From Sarcomyxa edulis (taxonomy: Eukaryota > Basidiomycota > Agaricomycetes > Agaricales > Mycenaceae), in contig QUOL01000026.1 in NCBI GenBank assembly GCA_009761415.1, forward strand, positions 1-64,000: a DNA stretch of 64,000 nt. Reading direction: 5' to 3'. Numbering within the stretch: the first letter of the stretch is position 1; every line of letters begins with the position of its first letter. The notes below the pieces were generated by a model, which saw only the letters and a program-made list of their open reading frames with translations, was not told the DNA's origin and did no database searches. Shown one piece after another: positions 44,260 through 56,000 of this stretch. Both the position numbers and the translations under genes were made by a program.

Positions 44260-47200
44260 TGAAGGTAAAGTTGAGGGGGGGAATGGGAGGAAGGATTAGG
44301 TAGAATTTAGTATAAAAGGTGGACAAGTACATCGGAGAGATGAAGTACGTACGCGGGTATTTCGGTCCATTTTGGCTTAGCTTGGCCGCAGATCTCCAGT
44401 CAAAATGTCAGATTGCGGTAAATAATAATATTATTTTCAATAATCACCGGATAGTTCCCACGCTCATCACCACATCACCCTCTTCTTCTCAACAAACTCT
44501 CGCTTTCGTACCAAACTTTGCTTTTTTGATCACTTATTCCGACGATGTGAGACAAGGAACATCCATGTACGTGAAGCCGCCGGACTCTGACTACTCTATT
44601 ATAGATCCCCCGCGCATACCCCGGAGCTAGTTGTCTTATCACCGCCTCGCAAAGGCGAAAATTGAACTACCAACGAACAGTGAGTGGCATCGCTATGCTG
44701 AAGTCTGACCACTGCCGTCTATCCATCCTCTCCACTTTTTTAGACAGATTCCTTGCCCTCCGCACGTTCGTCGACCTGACGCGTAGTATTTATCACTGGC
44801 ACGTAAAGCCTTCTGAACCCACCAATCGTATTGGAGGACAACTCGTTACCGTGTATTCTTTGATTCTGGTTATTTTTGCTGGATCCCTTTCTGGTGGTCA
44901 AAGTCTCCGACATCCATAATTAGCCGCAAGTCCATCCCATTCCAGCCTCAATCCTTCTCTTGACGGGTTCCTGTAGACAGTCCGTCGTATTATGATCGAG
45001 TCCTATCGCGGTGTCTGTTTCTCCACTCTCTCCGTTTCTGGCGCAAAATTTGTGATCTTACGACGATCTTTCCCATAACCATCTAGCGCGGAGAATGACT
45101 CGAGTCTCACTGCACGCCCCGACTAGTTTGATTATGGCAAGTTGTCGCTCCACGGGCTCTACCATTGGATACTCTGGTACTCGTCTCTGATGTCCAGAGA
45201 ACGGATTCGAACCCCCATATCTGCGGCTTGACAGGTCTCCTCCGACCGTGACAGCACGACCGTTGATTTGCTGCGAGTCCCCGCCTTGTACTCGGGTTCC
45301 TATACACTCTAGAATGATTGATCGGGTCACCATGATCAGAAAGCCTACTTTGTGGGTCTACAGACGCCTACATAACAGACACACCCGTCCGTCTAACCTA
45401 ATGATTTGATCGGCGTATTTGCTCCCATCATGATGTTACTCTCCTCCTACGATGCGTTAAAGCACCGCCACAACCGCTAAGAGAGTTCAAGATTAAGACT
45501 CGGCGGTGGGTGAATAGCGATCCGCCGTAATTCGGGCATGTCATTTGCGGATATCCCATTCGCTGCGTATTTCAAACGCGTAGCTCGTGATGTCGGTCTG
45601 CTATAATCGCTGTCGCATGTTAACTTCGTCAACCTCCATGGGCTTTCTGATGTAGGAACCGATGACTAGTTTGATGTCCATCCTTGGCTTATCAGTATGG
45701 TAAGTATGACGCACCATTTTTTCTACCCCCTACTATAGTCGACATACTGACTTGCCTACTTTGCTATTCATCATGCATCAGAAATTCTTATGCATGCGAT
45801 TTGTTCTCTGCAAAGTTCACAGACGCAAAGTTCGGACTCACGCAGTACCCTATCGCATCAAAAGTGTGCCGGCACCGCAACCCGTGGCCAGTGCGTTCTA
45901 TTTTTTCTACGTGTTCCTTCCTATTCATGGGTACAGTTTACCCCTGGATAGTCGACTTCAAGGACTCTCAGTTGCTTCTTCGAGCCTTGTAATTTACGGA
46001 CGTCCTGATTCGAAGCCGTGGTATACTTCAGGTGAGCATTTACACTCACTTTTGGTATAGTCGAGTTTGCCAACATCAAAACAAGAATACACGTGAATTC
46101 TCTGCTGCTCGTTGTCGCAGACTCTATGATAATGGGTGTGTGCTTAATTTTGGACCGCTTACGCCAAGCTACAAATTATGTTATTTTTGGGTTCAAGGTT
46201 CAAGATATCTCTTCGCAGGTATCAACGCTACTCGCGGGCGAGATATACACCACGTTCCTGGATAAAGAAGATGTTTTTCAGGGTATTTATTATTATAGTG
46301 TTCTCTGGTACGTTGCTCACCTAGTATGTGCGCACAAAAGATCTAGACTGAGCCCAACTTCCACCTTCCTCCATCCAATCCGACCTCTACCCAACTCCGA
46401 AGATAGCCGCCTTTAGCTTCCCTAGGCCTCGTAGCTAGCGGGGAGATCGTGCCTCTTCATCTCGCCCTGTGATCCCTGGCCTGCCAAACCTATATACAGT
46501 GGATTTCGATGCTCAGGTGATATTTCTCTTATCAATATGACAGCATTATCCCTTCATTCCAGAACCTCCGTCAAGAATTTCTCTCAGATAACGCGCACGT
46601 TGTCAATGGTACGTTAAGCTTTCTCCTATATACCGCAGCGCCCGCATTCCATTCATGTATGTACTCACACGACAACGATCCAGATTTCCGTGATCAAGAT
46701 GGAACTTCTCCCTGGGGTGATCTGCCCAGCATTCCACCGCCCTCCAGGCCTCAGCAGTGCGTTTATCCGCACTTGCTAATGACCGTCAACTTTCCCTTGC
46801 GTTGGTCGCGACATCTCTTTTCATGTACGCTCAGTGCTTCTTCTGAGCGCCATGTCTTACTTGTACCGAGACACGGAGGTCGTTTCAGCCCAGATTTAGA
46901 CAGGAATGCATTTTGGTGTAGGAGCGAGGACGTTTACAACACAACATGTCTACTTGGCGTTCCCTTCTGCTAAAGTGAGCCACATTATATTGGTGTTCAT
47001 GTATACAATATGACGAACTGCGCTCTTCAGGTAAGGAAAGTTGTTGATGTTGCATGGAGCCCGTCTGTGCACGTATTCCACCCCTACTACGTGATTAATT
47101 GAATCACCACACTTATCGCATCTGCTCCTTGCGTGGGACGGATGGGAGTAGTGCTTTGTTAGGGATCGTGATCACATGTCCCTTTGATAATTCGGAAGTG

Positions 47201-49045
47201 CCTGCCCATCCGGCGTCCTGTGAGTCTTATAGTTTGTTGTTTCGCACCTTCGTCCGTCTGATTTTTACGTCTTCGAGGCTCCGCTGTGGAGAATATATTA
47301 GGGCCAAGACAAAGGTATGTTTCTCTACGTGATCCCAATTCAGCTTGATACACTCTAATTCCACTTCGCCGAACACTGACCGGACTACAGGTATCTTGTG
47401 CTTTCCGATTTGTTAGGGCCCGTCGCGCTTTGTATCGTCTGACACCTCTCGCTCGTGTGCGTCATGAACCTCAACGGACAGGTGTTGCACGTTGAACTTG
47501 TCACTCAGTGGCCTTAGAGCGTACCTCTTGACCCTGTAGCGTCCCATGGAATTCCAAACTTCAGCTAAGTAAATAATATCTGCGCGTTATGACTCTATAC
47601 TGTCACTGATTTAGCTTCTAAGTTGTTCTATCCTGATAGCAACTCTCATAGCGCTCCGTCTTCCCTGAGGCGTATTGTTGTCCGGCATAAGATCTGGGCG
47701 CTGATGGATGCTATAACCTCGTCCCGGTTCACCGTATCTACGTACTCTGAGCCTGGTTATTCGGAGTTGCATTACGGATGCGCCCTTCTCTTTCATCTTA
47801 ATCGTGGCACCAGTTACCGGACTGAAAAGGTATGCGCCTGTCCATATACGATAGCCTCATTGGAGCCAATCAAATCAATTGTCGTGGCTAACTGGCGGGT
47901 CATTCATGTCTAGGCCCGATCCTGGCGATTCACTTCTCAAATCTCCGTGAACAATCACGTCCATGCACCCATGCCGCTGTCCTCGCAACCTTTACAGGAG
48001 CGGTTTTGGGACCTTCCTCGGAACCTTTTGATGTGTTCGGCTTCTCGTAAGTACTACGAGTATTGATTTCTCTGTGAAAGTGAGATGTTTTTCTTCTTCT
48101 CTCGTGTGTTTAGCTACCGATTAGGAACACTGAGTTCTTAACCACGTTGGTGAGACTGTGGACCTTTATTTTGTCCTCTGCGGTCTTGGTCAATAATTCT
48201 AGATTGTGTTGCCCGCATTGTCTAGTCGTATGTTTCTCATATATCGTAATGCTACTCTTTTTGTTCCTCAGCTGAGTCCCAGCCGAGCTTGGCTTTGAAT
48301 GAACTCTGTGCATGGGATACTTTCGGTCAGTGCAACTGTCTGCTACATGTTACGGCATCGATTCACTAACCAGCAATGTCCTTTAGTGCCCACGACCAGA
48401 CCCTTGCTCGTGGGCTGATTTCTCTATATGCTGCATAATACCCATGTACCTTCCCTGTCAGTCAGATCTTAGCAACTATCATGGATCGACCGCACTCGTG
48501 GAATTTCTCGATGTACTTAGCATCATTTAGTTGACCAAGTGAGTGTGTGGCTTACCCCTGGCCATTCACTCTCAAGCTAATCAAATCGTTGGAACGGCAC
48601 TTCCCTTTTGTGTAGCGCGCTCTCGTTCAGTTGAATCGTTTGTATTTGAGATTTTGAATTCTGACCGTGTCAGAAGCACCGCCGTGTTGCCCATTCAGGT
48701 CGTGTGCGTAGCTTACTGTCTACGATGTGGAGATTCTCGTTCGCTCTCCATTTTTTTTTGCTCTCGAATAATATATGACCAATAGGTTCTCAACAGTGAC
48801 TCAGAAATTGGTTCATCGTTCGTAATTTCCCCCTTCTCCCGTTTCTGAATCATGAGGAGCGGGTCGGAGGAGCGGCGTGGCAGGTCCATTTACGGTCAAA
48901 TCACATCCCAAAAAGGAAAGTGAAAGTTCACCTCTCGTCGTCACAGAAGCTCAGCTGGCCGCGAATCGTATATATACTGGACATCCTCACCTGTCGTCTC
49001 TTGTTCCCGACCACAACAATCCCCCCACTCTTTTCTCCCCTCATC
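44260..49045. other. Gene-poor stretch, 4.8 kb
   Basis: Many GT...AG intron-like signals lie on the + strand (for example a GTGAGT donor at 44680 with acceptor TTTAG near 44743, a GTAAGT donor at 45698, and GTGAGC at 46031). Short open blocks such as DRFLALRTFVDLTRSIYHWH occur near 44745-44850. At 45684-46060 two overlapping + frames are open at once. No block matches a family I know, and stops are frequent. It may be decayed genes or a non-coding transcript. Confidence 0.45.
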
Positions 49046-51858
49046 ATGCAATCCTCCGATAATCCCCAGCCTTTTCTCTCTATATATAACCGTAGTCCTT
49101 CACAGACTCAACCTCCGACTCGCAGCAGACTAGTCCAAGGTACATCTGCTTCCATTTGGGCACCCCAGCCCCAGCCATCCGAATCTACTTGGCCTAGGAC
49201 ATTAGACTCTTTTACACGCGTCGCTGAGCGAGAAAACGCGTCTCAGCTGACTACCCTTCCGCTCACGAGTCGCGAGGACGTTTTCGGGCCATTGGTCGCG
49301 TCCAAAACTGTCCCTAGTACGCAGGAAACCAGCGTTGGCGCGATTGGAGATGGTAGAAAAAAGAATAGTCCAGACTTTGATGATACTGTTCGTGTTTTTC
49401 GCGTCTTTTTTCGCGTCTTCTTATCTGACGCTCGTATTTTCAGCATGTCGAACAGCTTCTCCGCACTCTCAACCTCAATTCTCCCGCGCCCTACAATCGT
49501 CCTCTTCCTGATCTGTCTATTAATACTTCTCCTGGGTCTCCAGACTTTTCCCCTATCTCTACCACATCTGCGCTTCTGACTCCGACAGACCTTTCTCCTG
49601 CCCGTCCATCTTTTGACTTGAAGCTTAACTCTCCTTACGAATCCGCAGCCCATTCCTCTCTTCAGCCTTATTTACCCCACGGTCAACCGTCTTTGTTATT
49701 CGAACCTAGCTCTCCTAACCGAGCTCATCATTATAATGTGTCCTCATCTCATTCAAATTCACCGTCTTACCGTTCATCCTATAATTCTCAAGCTCCTTAC
49801 CTATCCGCGTCTAATACTGCACCGTTCTTCGAGCCTTTTTCTGAACCCCCTTCCCCTGCACCTGCGCCCCAATCTTTCTATAATTCTTCTCCTCCTACGC
49901 GTCGCGTCGATTATTCCAGTGCTCAATTTGGGCAGTGGCGTTCTCAACAACAACCTCAATTTTCCCCACCTTCCGACTGGCTTCGTTCTGATGATTCTTC
50001 GGTACCCGAGTATAGTGCTGGTGTTGTTGGGAATGAGGAGCCCTTGAGGTCATCCTTCGTTTATCAACATCCGGATCCTCAGCAAGGCTCGCCTGTCTCT
50101 TCTTCCAACGAGGTATGTCGTCAAAGCGCATATATGCGTCCATTCAAGTGCTTATATGCGTCTTTGTGTTGATTATCTAGCCCATAAATTTCCTTACCCT
50201 CCTCCACCCGTCTTCTTCACCTCCATACCACGTCTTCGTTGGTCGTATCATCAAGTCCTCAGACCAGCAAGCATCCATCTTTCTCCAACAGAAGCTCAAG
50301 GTTGCTGATCTCGAGGAACGCGCCAAAATTGTTGACGCTATATGCGCTCGTGGATTCGAGATGATGGCTCATCGGTACGGACCACGTATTTATTCAGCGA
50401 TGTTTCCGGCATTCAAGGTTTCTCTTTTACTCATCAGCTTTGGAAACTGGGCCGTTCAACGATGCCTTGAGGCGGCCGCGACGCCGGAGGAAAGAAGAAA
50501 GATTGTGGCTTGCATGAGGTTTGTCACTCATTTTGTATTTTACGCGACCCTCCCTGATTCCTCTCTCGCTCTCTCTACTAGGGGACGCATCGTTGACCTG
50601 GCTACTAATTGCTACGGATGTCATGTTCTCCAAAAGGCCCTTGACTGCGAGGAAGACATAAGATTGCTTATTGTATCGGAACTTCTACTCGGTGATCCCG
50701 CGCAGACCCTAGTCAATAAACACGCATCACATGTGTGGAGCAAGGTACGCCCGTTTTCTCTCCTCGAGGCGGTCTCGAGGCCGGGCCTCATTTCGGTTTC
50801 CTGACTTTTACCCGTATGTGTAGATAATGGAATTAACGTGGACCGCCCCTGCTCCTCCGATCTTTGCATAGTACGTCGGCATCTTCCGAACTACGTCGCG
50901 GGAGTGGAATTTGATGAATCTCTTTTTTTTCGTAGTGTCAACAGGTCTTTGAAGGGTAAATGGGCTGCTCTTGCGTGCCATGAGACGGGTTCTCTTGTCG
51001 TCCAGGTATGTTTCGAGTCTTCATGGTCCAGTCTATCCGGAGTTCGTCTAATAGCTATATGTTCCGCATAGCACGCATTTGAGAATCTGGAAGACGACGC
51101 GAAGGATGGCATCGTGGATGAGCTCCTTAATAAGGGTCCTTCAGTCTTTAGCGAGGTGGCCAAGAGTCAATGGGGATCTTATTGCATTCAGCATAGTTCG
51201 TATTCATTCCCCTGCTCTTCGTTATTCCATTTCTGATCCTTCTAACCTTCTCTTTTGCAAATTGTCGTCTAGTTTTAGAGCATGGTTCCGAGAAGCATCG
51301 TGAAATGACTCTGGACCATCTTATCGCCGGTTTACTCGAATACGCGACTAACGAACAAGGGTCCAAGTCTATCACCAAGGCCTTAAAGGAAGGTGGAAAG
51401 GAGACTCTGGACAAGGTCGTCAAGAGGATGTGTGAACCCGCTAATGGGTGTGTATTTTGCATCCGCATAATGCTTCCGTCTACTACTCGATCACTGATCG
51501 ATATTATGTTGTTAGTTCCCGGAGAGCCATGATAGTCGATCTAGCTCTTTCTGTGACTGGAAGTCAACTCATCGCGGCTGCGCTGCCTACTGCAAGTCTT
51601 TCCTATCATTTTGACTATGTAATGTTTTACTGACTCGCCATTATAGGCCGACAAGGATCAACGTGCCCTGTTGTACGAGTGCATCCGTGGTCATATCGTC
51701 ACTCTTCGCGGATGTAAAACAGGCTCCAAAGTCATCTGGTTATTGTACGTCTACGCATTTGTTTTTTAATCTCTTTCATTTGTCTGATGACAAGTCTCGG
51801 CACGTCTAGCGACAGAATGGTGCGACCCGCTGAGCACTCTGGACGAAAGCCATTTTGA
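49046..51858 (+). CDS. PUF (Pumilio) repeat RNA-binding protein
   Basis: PUF proteins bind 3' untranslated regions and control mRNA decay and translation. The N-terminal 350 residues are low complexity, rich in Ser, Pro and Gln (for example SPSYRSSYNSQAPYLSASN). The repeat domain runs from PINFLTLLHPSSSPPYHVF near 50182 to the end. Repeat core helices in order: GNWAVQRCLE, YGCHVLQKALD, ASHVWSKIME, TGSLVVQHAFE, WGSYCIQHILE, QGSKSITKALK, TGSQLIAAALP and TGSKVIWLLFDR. That gives eight, as usual. The last repeats lack the usual Glu/Gln in the third RNA-contacting position. About nine introns; the last joins WLL/F and ends at TGA 51856-51858. It may belong to the less canonical fungal PUF class. 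ATG 49046 gives MQSSDNPQPF. Confidence 0.87.
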
Positions 51859-52464
51859 TTCCCCTTCTTCTCTAGCGCGCCTACTACGGGTACTAAGGAT
51901 CCACGTCTTATTCATCACGGTCTCACTCCTCCAGCTTTCGATCCGATATTTCGCTCGTTCTCCAAATCTCGTCCAGTCCTCGAATCTCGCTCGGTTTCTC
52001 AAATTTCGTCTCCGTCAAACTTGGAATTCGTCAATATATATTTCTTCATCATCAATCCAAAGACCGGCCTCGCCAGCAATGCATCAATCCATTTTATATC
52101 TCGTATATCGCAATTTCCGGAATACCCACTTCCCCAGAGTCATCAGCAAAAATCGCATTCGCTCGTTTCTCGTCACTTCCTGTGCCTGTTCCCCATCATA
52201 TATTATCCATTAAATTCGCAAACCATCGTTATCCCATCGATATTTCCAGCTCTATCAGCCATAGATCTCATGTCTTTTTCACCAATATGTCGCCTGCGAA
52301 TCAGTAATCCATTCGCATCTTTGTTACTGTACCCAAACTTATGTTTTACCTATCGTTTTGTAGCAAACCTTCTTTGCCATCGTTGCAATTGTTGAAATAT
52401 TAATGTCATCCATATCATGATCGTGAACACTTGTGAGTCGAAGGTCGCCATTGGCTCAGGGGTC
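51859..52464. other. Intergenic, PUF 3' side and retrotransposon target site
   Basis: AT-rich, no supported gene. The original PUF-SNF1 intergenic region was split here by the retrotransposon. Confidence 0.5.
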
Positions 52465-52468
52465 GAGG
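52465..52468. repeat. Target site duplication (left), GAGG
   Basis: GAGG directly before the 5' LTR is repeated directly after the 3' LTR at 58017-58020. The next bases on either side differ, so the duplication is 4 bp. Confidence 0.7.
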
Positions 52469-52792
52469 TGTTGTATGCCATTGTCGAGACTCGGTTTACC
52501 TCTATTTCGTCCGGCCGTCACTGCCGAGCTTTCGCCACTTACTTCACTATGTCTTACCTTTCCGCATTTTCTCTGACTCCATGTACCTTTCCCTGACTTG
52601 GTTTGATTCCAGAGCGCAGTTCAGATGACTGATAACATTCTTATCCTAGTCAGGATGACCACCGAGTACGGCTCCGTAGAATAGCCCGACTTGTATAAAA
52701 ACCCGTAGAATACATTATCGAATGCAGATTTCTCTTGCCGCTTTTTGTTATCTCGACCGGTTCTCAGATCCGTCAAACAGGGCAATACCTCA
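52469..52792 (+). repeat. 5' LTR (324 bp)
   Basis: Starts TGTTGTATGCC and ends AATACCTCA (TG...CA). A TATAAAAA box at 52694-52701 could start transcription. By eye it is base-for-base identical to 57693-58016. Confidence 0.95.
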
Positions 52793-52802
52793 CTTGATCA
52801 AG
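52793..52802. promoter_or_regulatory. Palindrome at primer-binding position
   Basis: CTTGATCAAG, a perfect 10-bp palindrome, sits directly next to the 5' LTR where a tRNA primer site is expected. The usual TGG start of a site complementary to a tRNA 3' end is not there; the first TGG is at 52806. Confidence 0.45.
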
Positions 52803-53005
52803 TGCTGGACTTCGTCGACTGGTCTTCGACCTCGCATTCTTCGAGAACAGGAATTCTCGACCGTACGTTTTGTCGCCGTCTCGACACCGCTCAAGTCTAA
52901 CTTGCTTGTGTTTTCAGAGTCTACGAACCTATAGTTGCAACTACCTAAGGCCTCCGCATCGTACAAAAACACACCGTATCCCCTTAACCCATTTCTCGAA
53001 TCACC

Positions 53006-56000
53006 ATGTCCACCGCTACCAACGATCCCATTCCCCCCACCGATCCTCTCCTTGCTCAACTCGCCTCTACCCTTTCCCCCGAAGCCTACCATGCCATAGA
53101 GCCCATCCTTCAGAACCTAGCCACTCGCGTTGCCGCCACTGAAGCTACTACAGCCCAAGTTTCAACAACTCAACTGCAGACTGCAATGCAGACCGCGATG
53201 GCCGGCGCCAACTTCACTATCCAAGCACCAGCAGCATCCGCGACTGGAAGGCCCTCCACCTTGCGTATTGAGCTTCCCATCTTCAAAGGAACTCATCTCG
53301 AAAACGTACGCGCCTGGATCAGTATCATCGAAGATCAGCTCAGTGCTAGTCGGATTCCACGTACCGAATGGGGCGTTTCTATCACTGCCCTATTCCGCGA
53401 CACTGCACAGACGTGGTATCTGGCGAAGAAGAGAGCAAACGGAGATGTTGCACTATCTTGGGACAACCTCAAGACTGGACTTATGGCCGAATATGATTCG
53501 CCGACTCGTATCGATGAGCTGCGTGGTGAACTTATGTCCATACGCTACTCCGGAGACGTATCAAATTTTATCCTGCGTTTTCAACGGTTAGAAATGCAGA
53601 TAAACGACTCCGAGATGACTTTTGGGGACCGAAAATTTTACTTTACCCGTCCCCTTCCCCGCGACCTCGCTTTCCACATCCGAAAGACTCAGCCCACTAC
53701 TATGGCTGGGGTCTACGAGGCCGCCCGCTTCTGGGAACAACTCAATCGCTTTCCGTCTGGTCACCAGCATCAAGACCAGCACAAGAAACATCCTCGTCCC
53801 CCTCCTCGCACATCTACCTTCACTGCAAATTCCCCCTTCAATTCGACCAGTACTCATGCTCCCGAGCAGCCGTCGACTGCACCAGTACCTATGGACTTGG
53901 ACAATATGGATTCCAAGCCTGCTCGTGACATGACAAAAGTTCGTTGTTATAATTGTAACCGTCCTGGTCATTATGCACGAAACTGTCGCTCACCGAAAAA
54001 ACCTCGTCCACAGGGTGCCTCACAGCAAAGGCAGCAAATGTTCGTTTTCGATGACACGACCGATGATGGGAACATTCCGTCGGACATCGTTAACGAGATG
54101 TACGTCCTGTCTGCTCCAATGTTTAACCTGGACCCCGAAACTCCAGTAAACGAAGGCCTACCTGTCTATCAAGCTCATATTGCTCGACGTCGCAAATTCA
54201 TCCTTCCACAGTCCTACCGTGCTGTCGACACTATCCTCGATACCGCCGCCCCGGACAATTACATCCGTCAGAGCGCCGCATATGCCATTAACGCGGAAAT
54301 CTTTCCCATCAGTCCTCGACAAGTCTCTGGAGCTGGTACAACTACTACCAAGGCCTTCGCCAAGTTCATGCTCCGTGTTGGGAACTGCAAGGAGATTACC
54401 ATGGCATACGTTCTTGAAGACTCGTCTGGGTTCCGATACGACTTACTCCTCGGTCGAAACTGGATGAAGAGGTACAAGGTCAGTCCGAACTGGGCCAATA
54501 ACGCGTTCGAGATTACCTCGCCGAAAACACATACCACCATCATGATCCATGCTTTACGCGTTCCGACTCGTCCTTTGGGTCCAATCGACATACCGTTAGA
54601 GGCACATCATGTTGCGTGGGACACCGAATCCCTCCCTGACTTGATTCCAGACAATGAATCCGACTACGAGTCCGAGATGGAGACGAGGCAAGCTGAGGAG
54701 AGTCCTAGGAAATCAGAGGCATCGCGTTGGAAGAAGTTTGGAGAGAAACTGAAGGCTGCGAGTCAGAAGATGTTTCCGAAGATATTTCGGAAGAAGGTTG
54801 GTTACCCACCTCTGCGTAAATGGGTACACGATATTGACACAGGCGATGAACAGCCTGTCCGCGCTCATGGAAGACCTCACTCGCCACCTGAACACGAAGC
54901 TATCCGCGTTTTCGTAGAGGAAGCTTTACGGGATGGCATTATCGAGCCATCCACTTCGCCGTGGTCTTCTCCACTGTTGCTGGCGCCAAAGAAAGATGGT
55001 ACGCTACGAATCTGCGTTGATTTCAGAGCGCTTAACCGTGTCACAAAACGAAACGCTTACCCGTTGCCTCGTATAGACGACTGCTACCAGAACCTGGCGG
55101 GGGCTTTGTTCTTCACCACCCTCGACCTCAAGAGTGGTTACTGGCAGGTGCGTCTGTCCGATCGTGCCAAACCGAAAACCGCGTTCACCTGTCGTTATGG
55201 TCATTTTCAATTTCGTGTCATGCCTTTTGGACTTTGCAACGCACCTGCAACTTTTCAAAACATGATGAATGATGTTCTTCGTGAACATATCGACCACCGC
55301 GTTATGGTATACCTTGACGACATCATTATCTACTCCAAGACTTGGGAGGACCATCAGCGTGATGTTCGAATCATCCTGGACCTCATGGAACAGTACGATT
55401 TGGTGCTCAATGGTGAGAAATGTTTCTGGGCTCAAAACGAAATCCTTTACTTAGGACATATCGTCTCAGGGGATGGTATTCAGGTCAATCCGGAGAAGGT
55501 CAAGGCCATTATCGACTGGCCACGTCCGAAAACAATCACCGAGGTTCGCGGATTCCTGAATCTGTGCGGATATTATCGCCGTTACATCAAGGCGTTCGCT
55601 GATATGGCCGGTGCACTATACGACTTACTCAAGGGTGCCCCGAAGAAAGGCTCTGCAATTTTATGGTCTTCAGCTTGCGAAACCGCCTTTCGGCGTATGA
55701 AATCGTACCTTATCTCAACCCGTATGTTGATTCATCCCACGCCGTGGCATCTCTTCGTTATTGACACGGATGCCTCAGGGGAATGTGTTGGTGCTGTTCT
55801 GCAGCAGGTGCTGCACGCGTTCAAATATCTTGCGAAGGGGAGAGATGATAGTCAAAATCCTAAACGGTTCGAATTCAAGGAAAAGGACTTACGACCGATT
55901 GCTTACGAGTCACGCAGAATGACCCCTACAGAACAACGATACTCTGCTCAAGAACGCGAAATGTTAGCCATCGTTTATGCCTTGCAGAAGTGGAGGGGTT

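Noticed and set aside
45190..45250. tRNA-like 3' half on the minus strand (exact GGTTCGAATCC box, CTGTCAA anticodon-like loop)
   Set aside because: No matching acceptor stem, no A box, and the anticodon stem does not pair. A chance B box or an old relic is more likely than a working tRNA.
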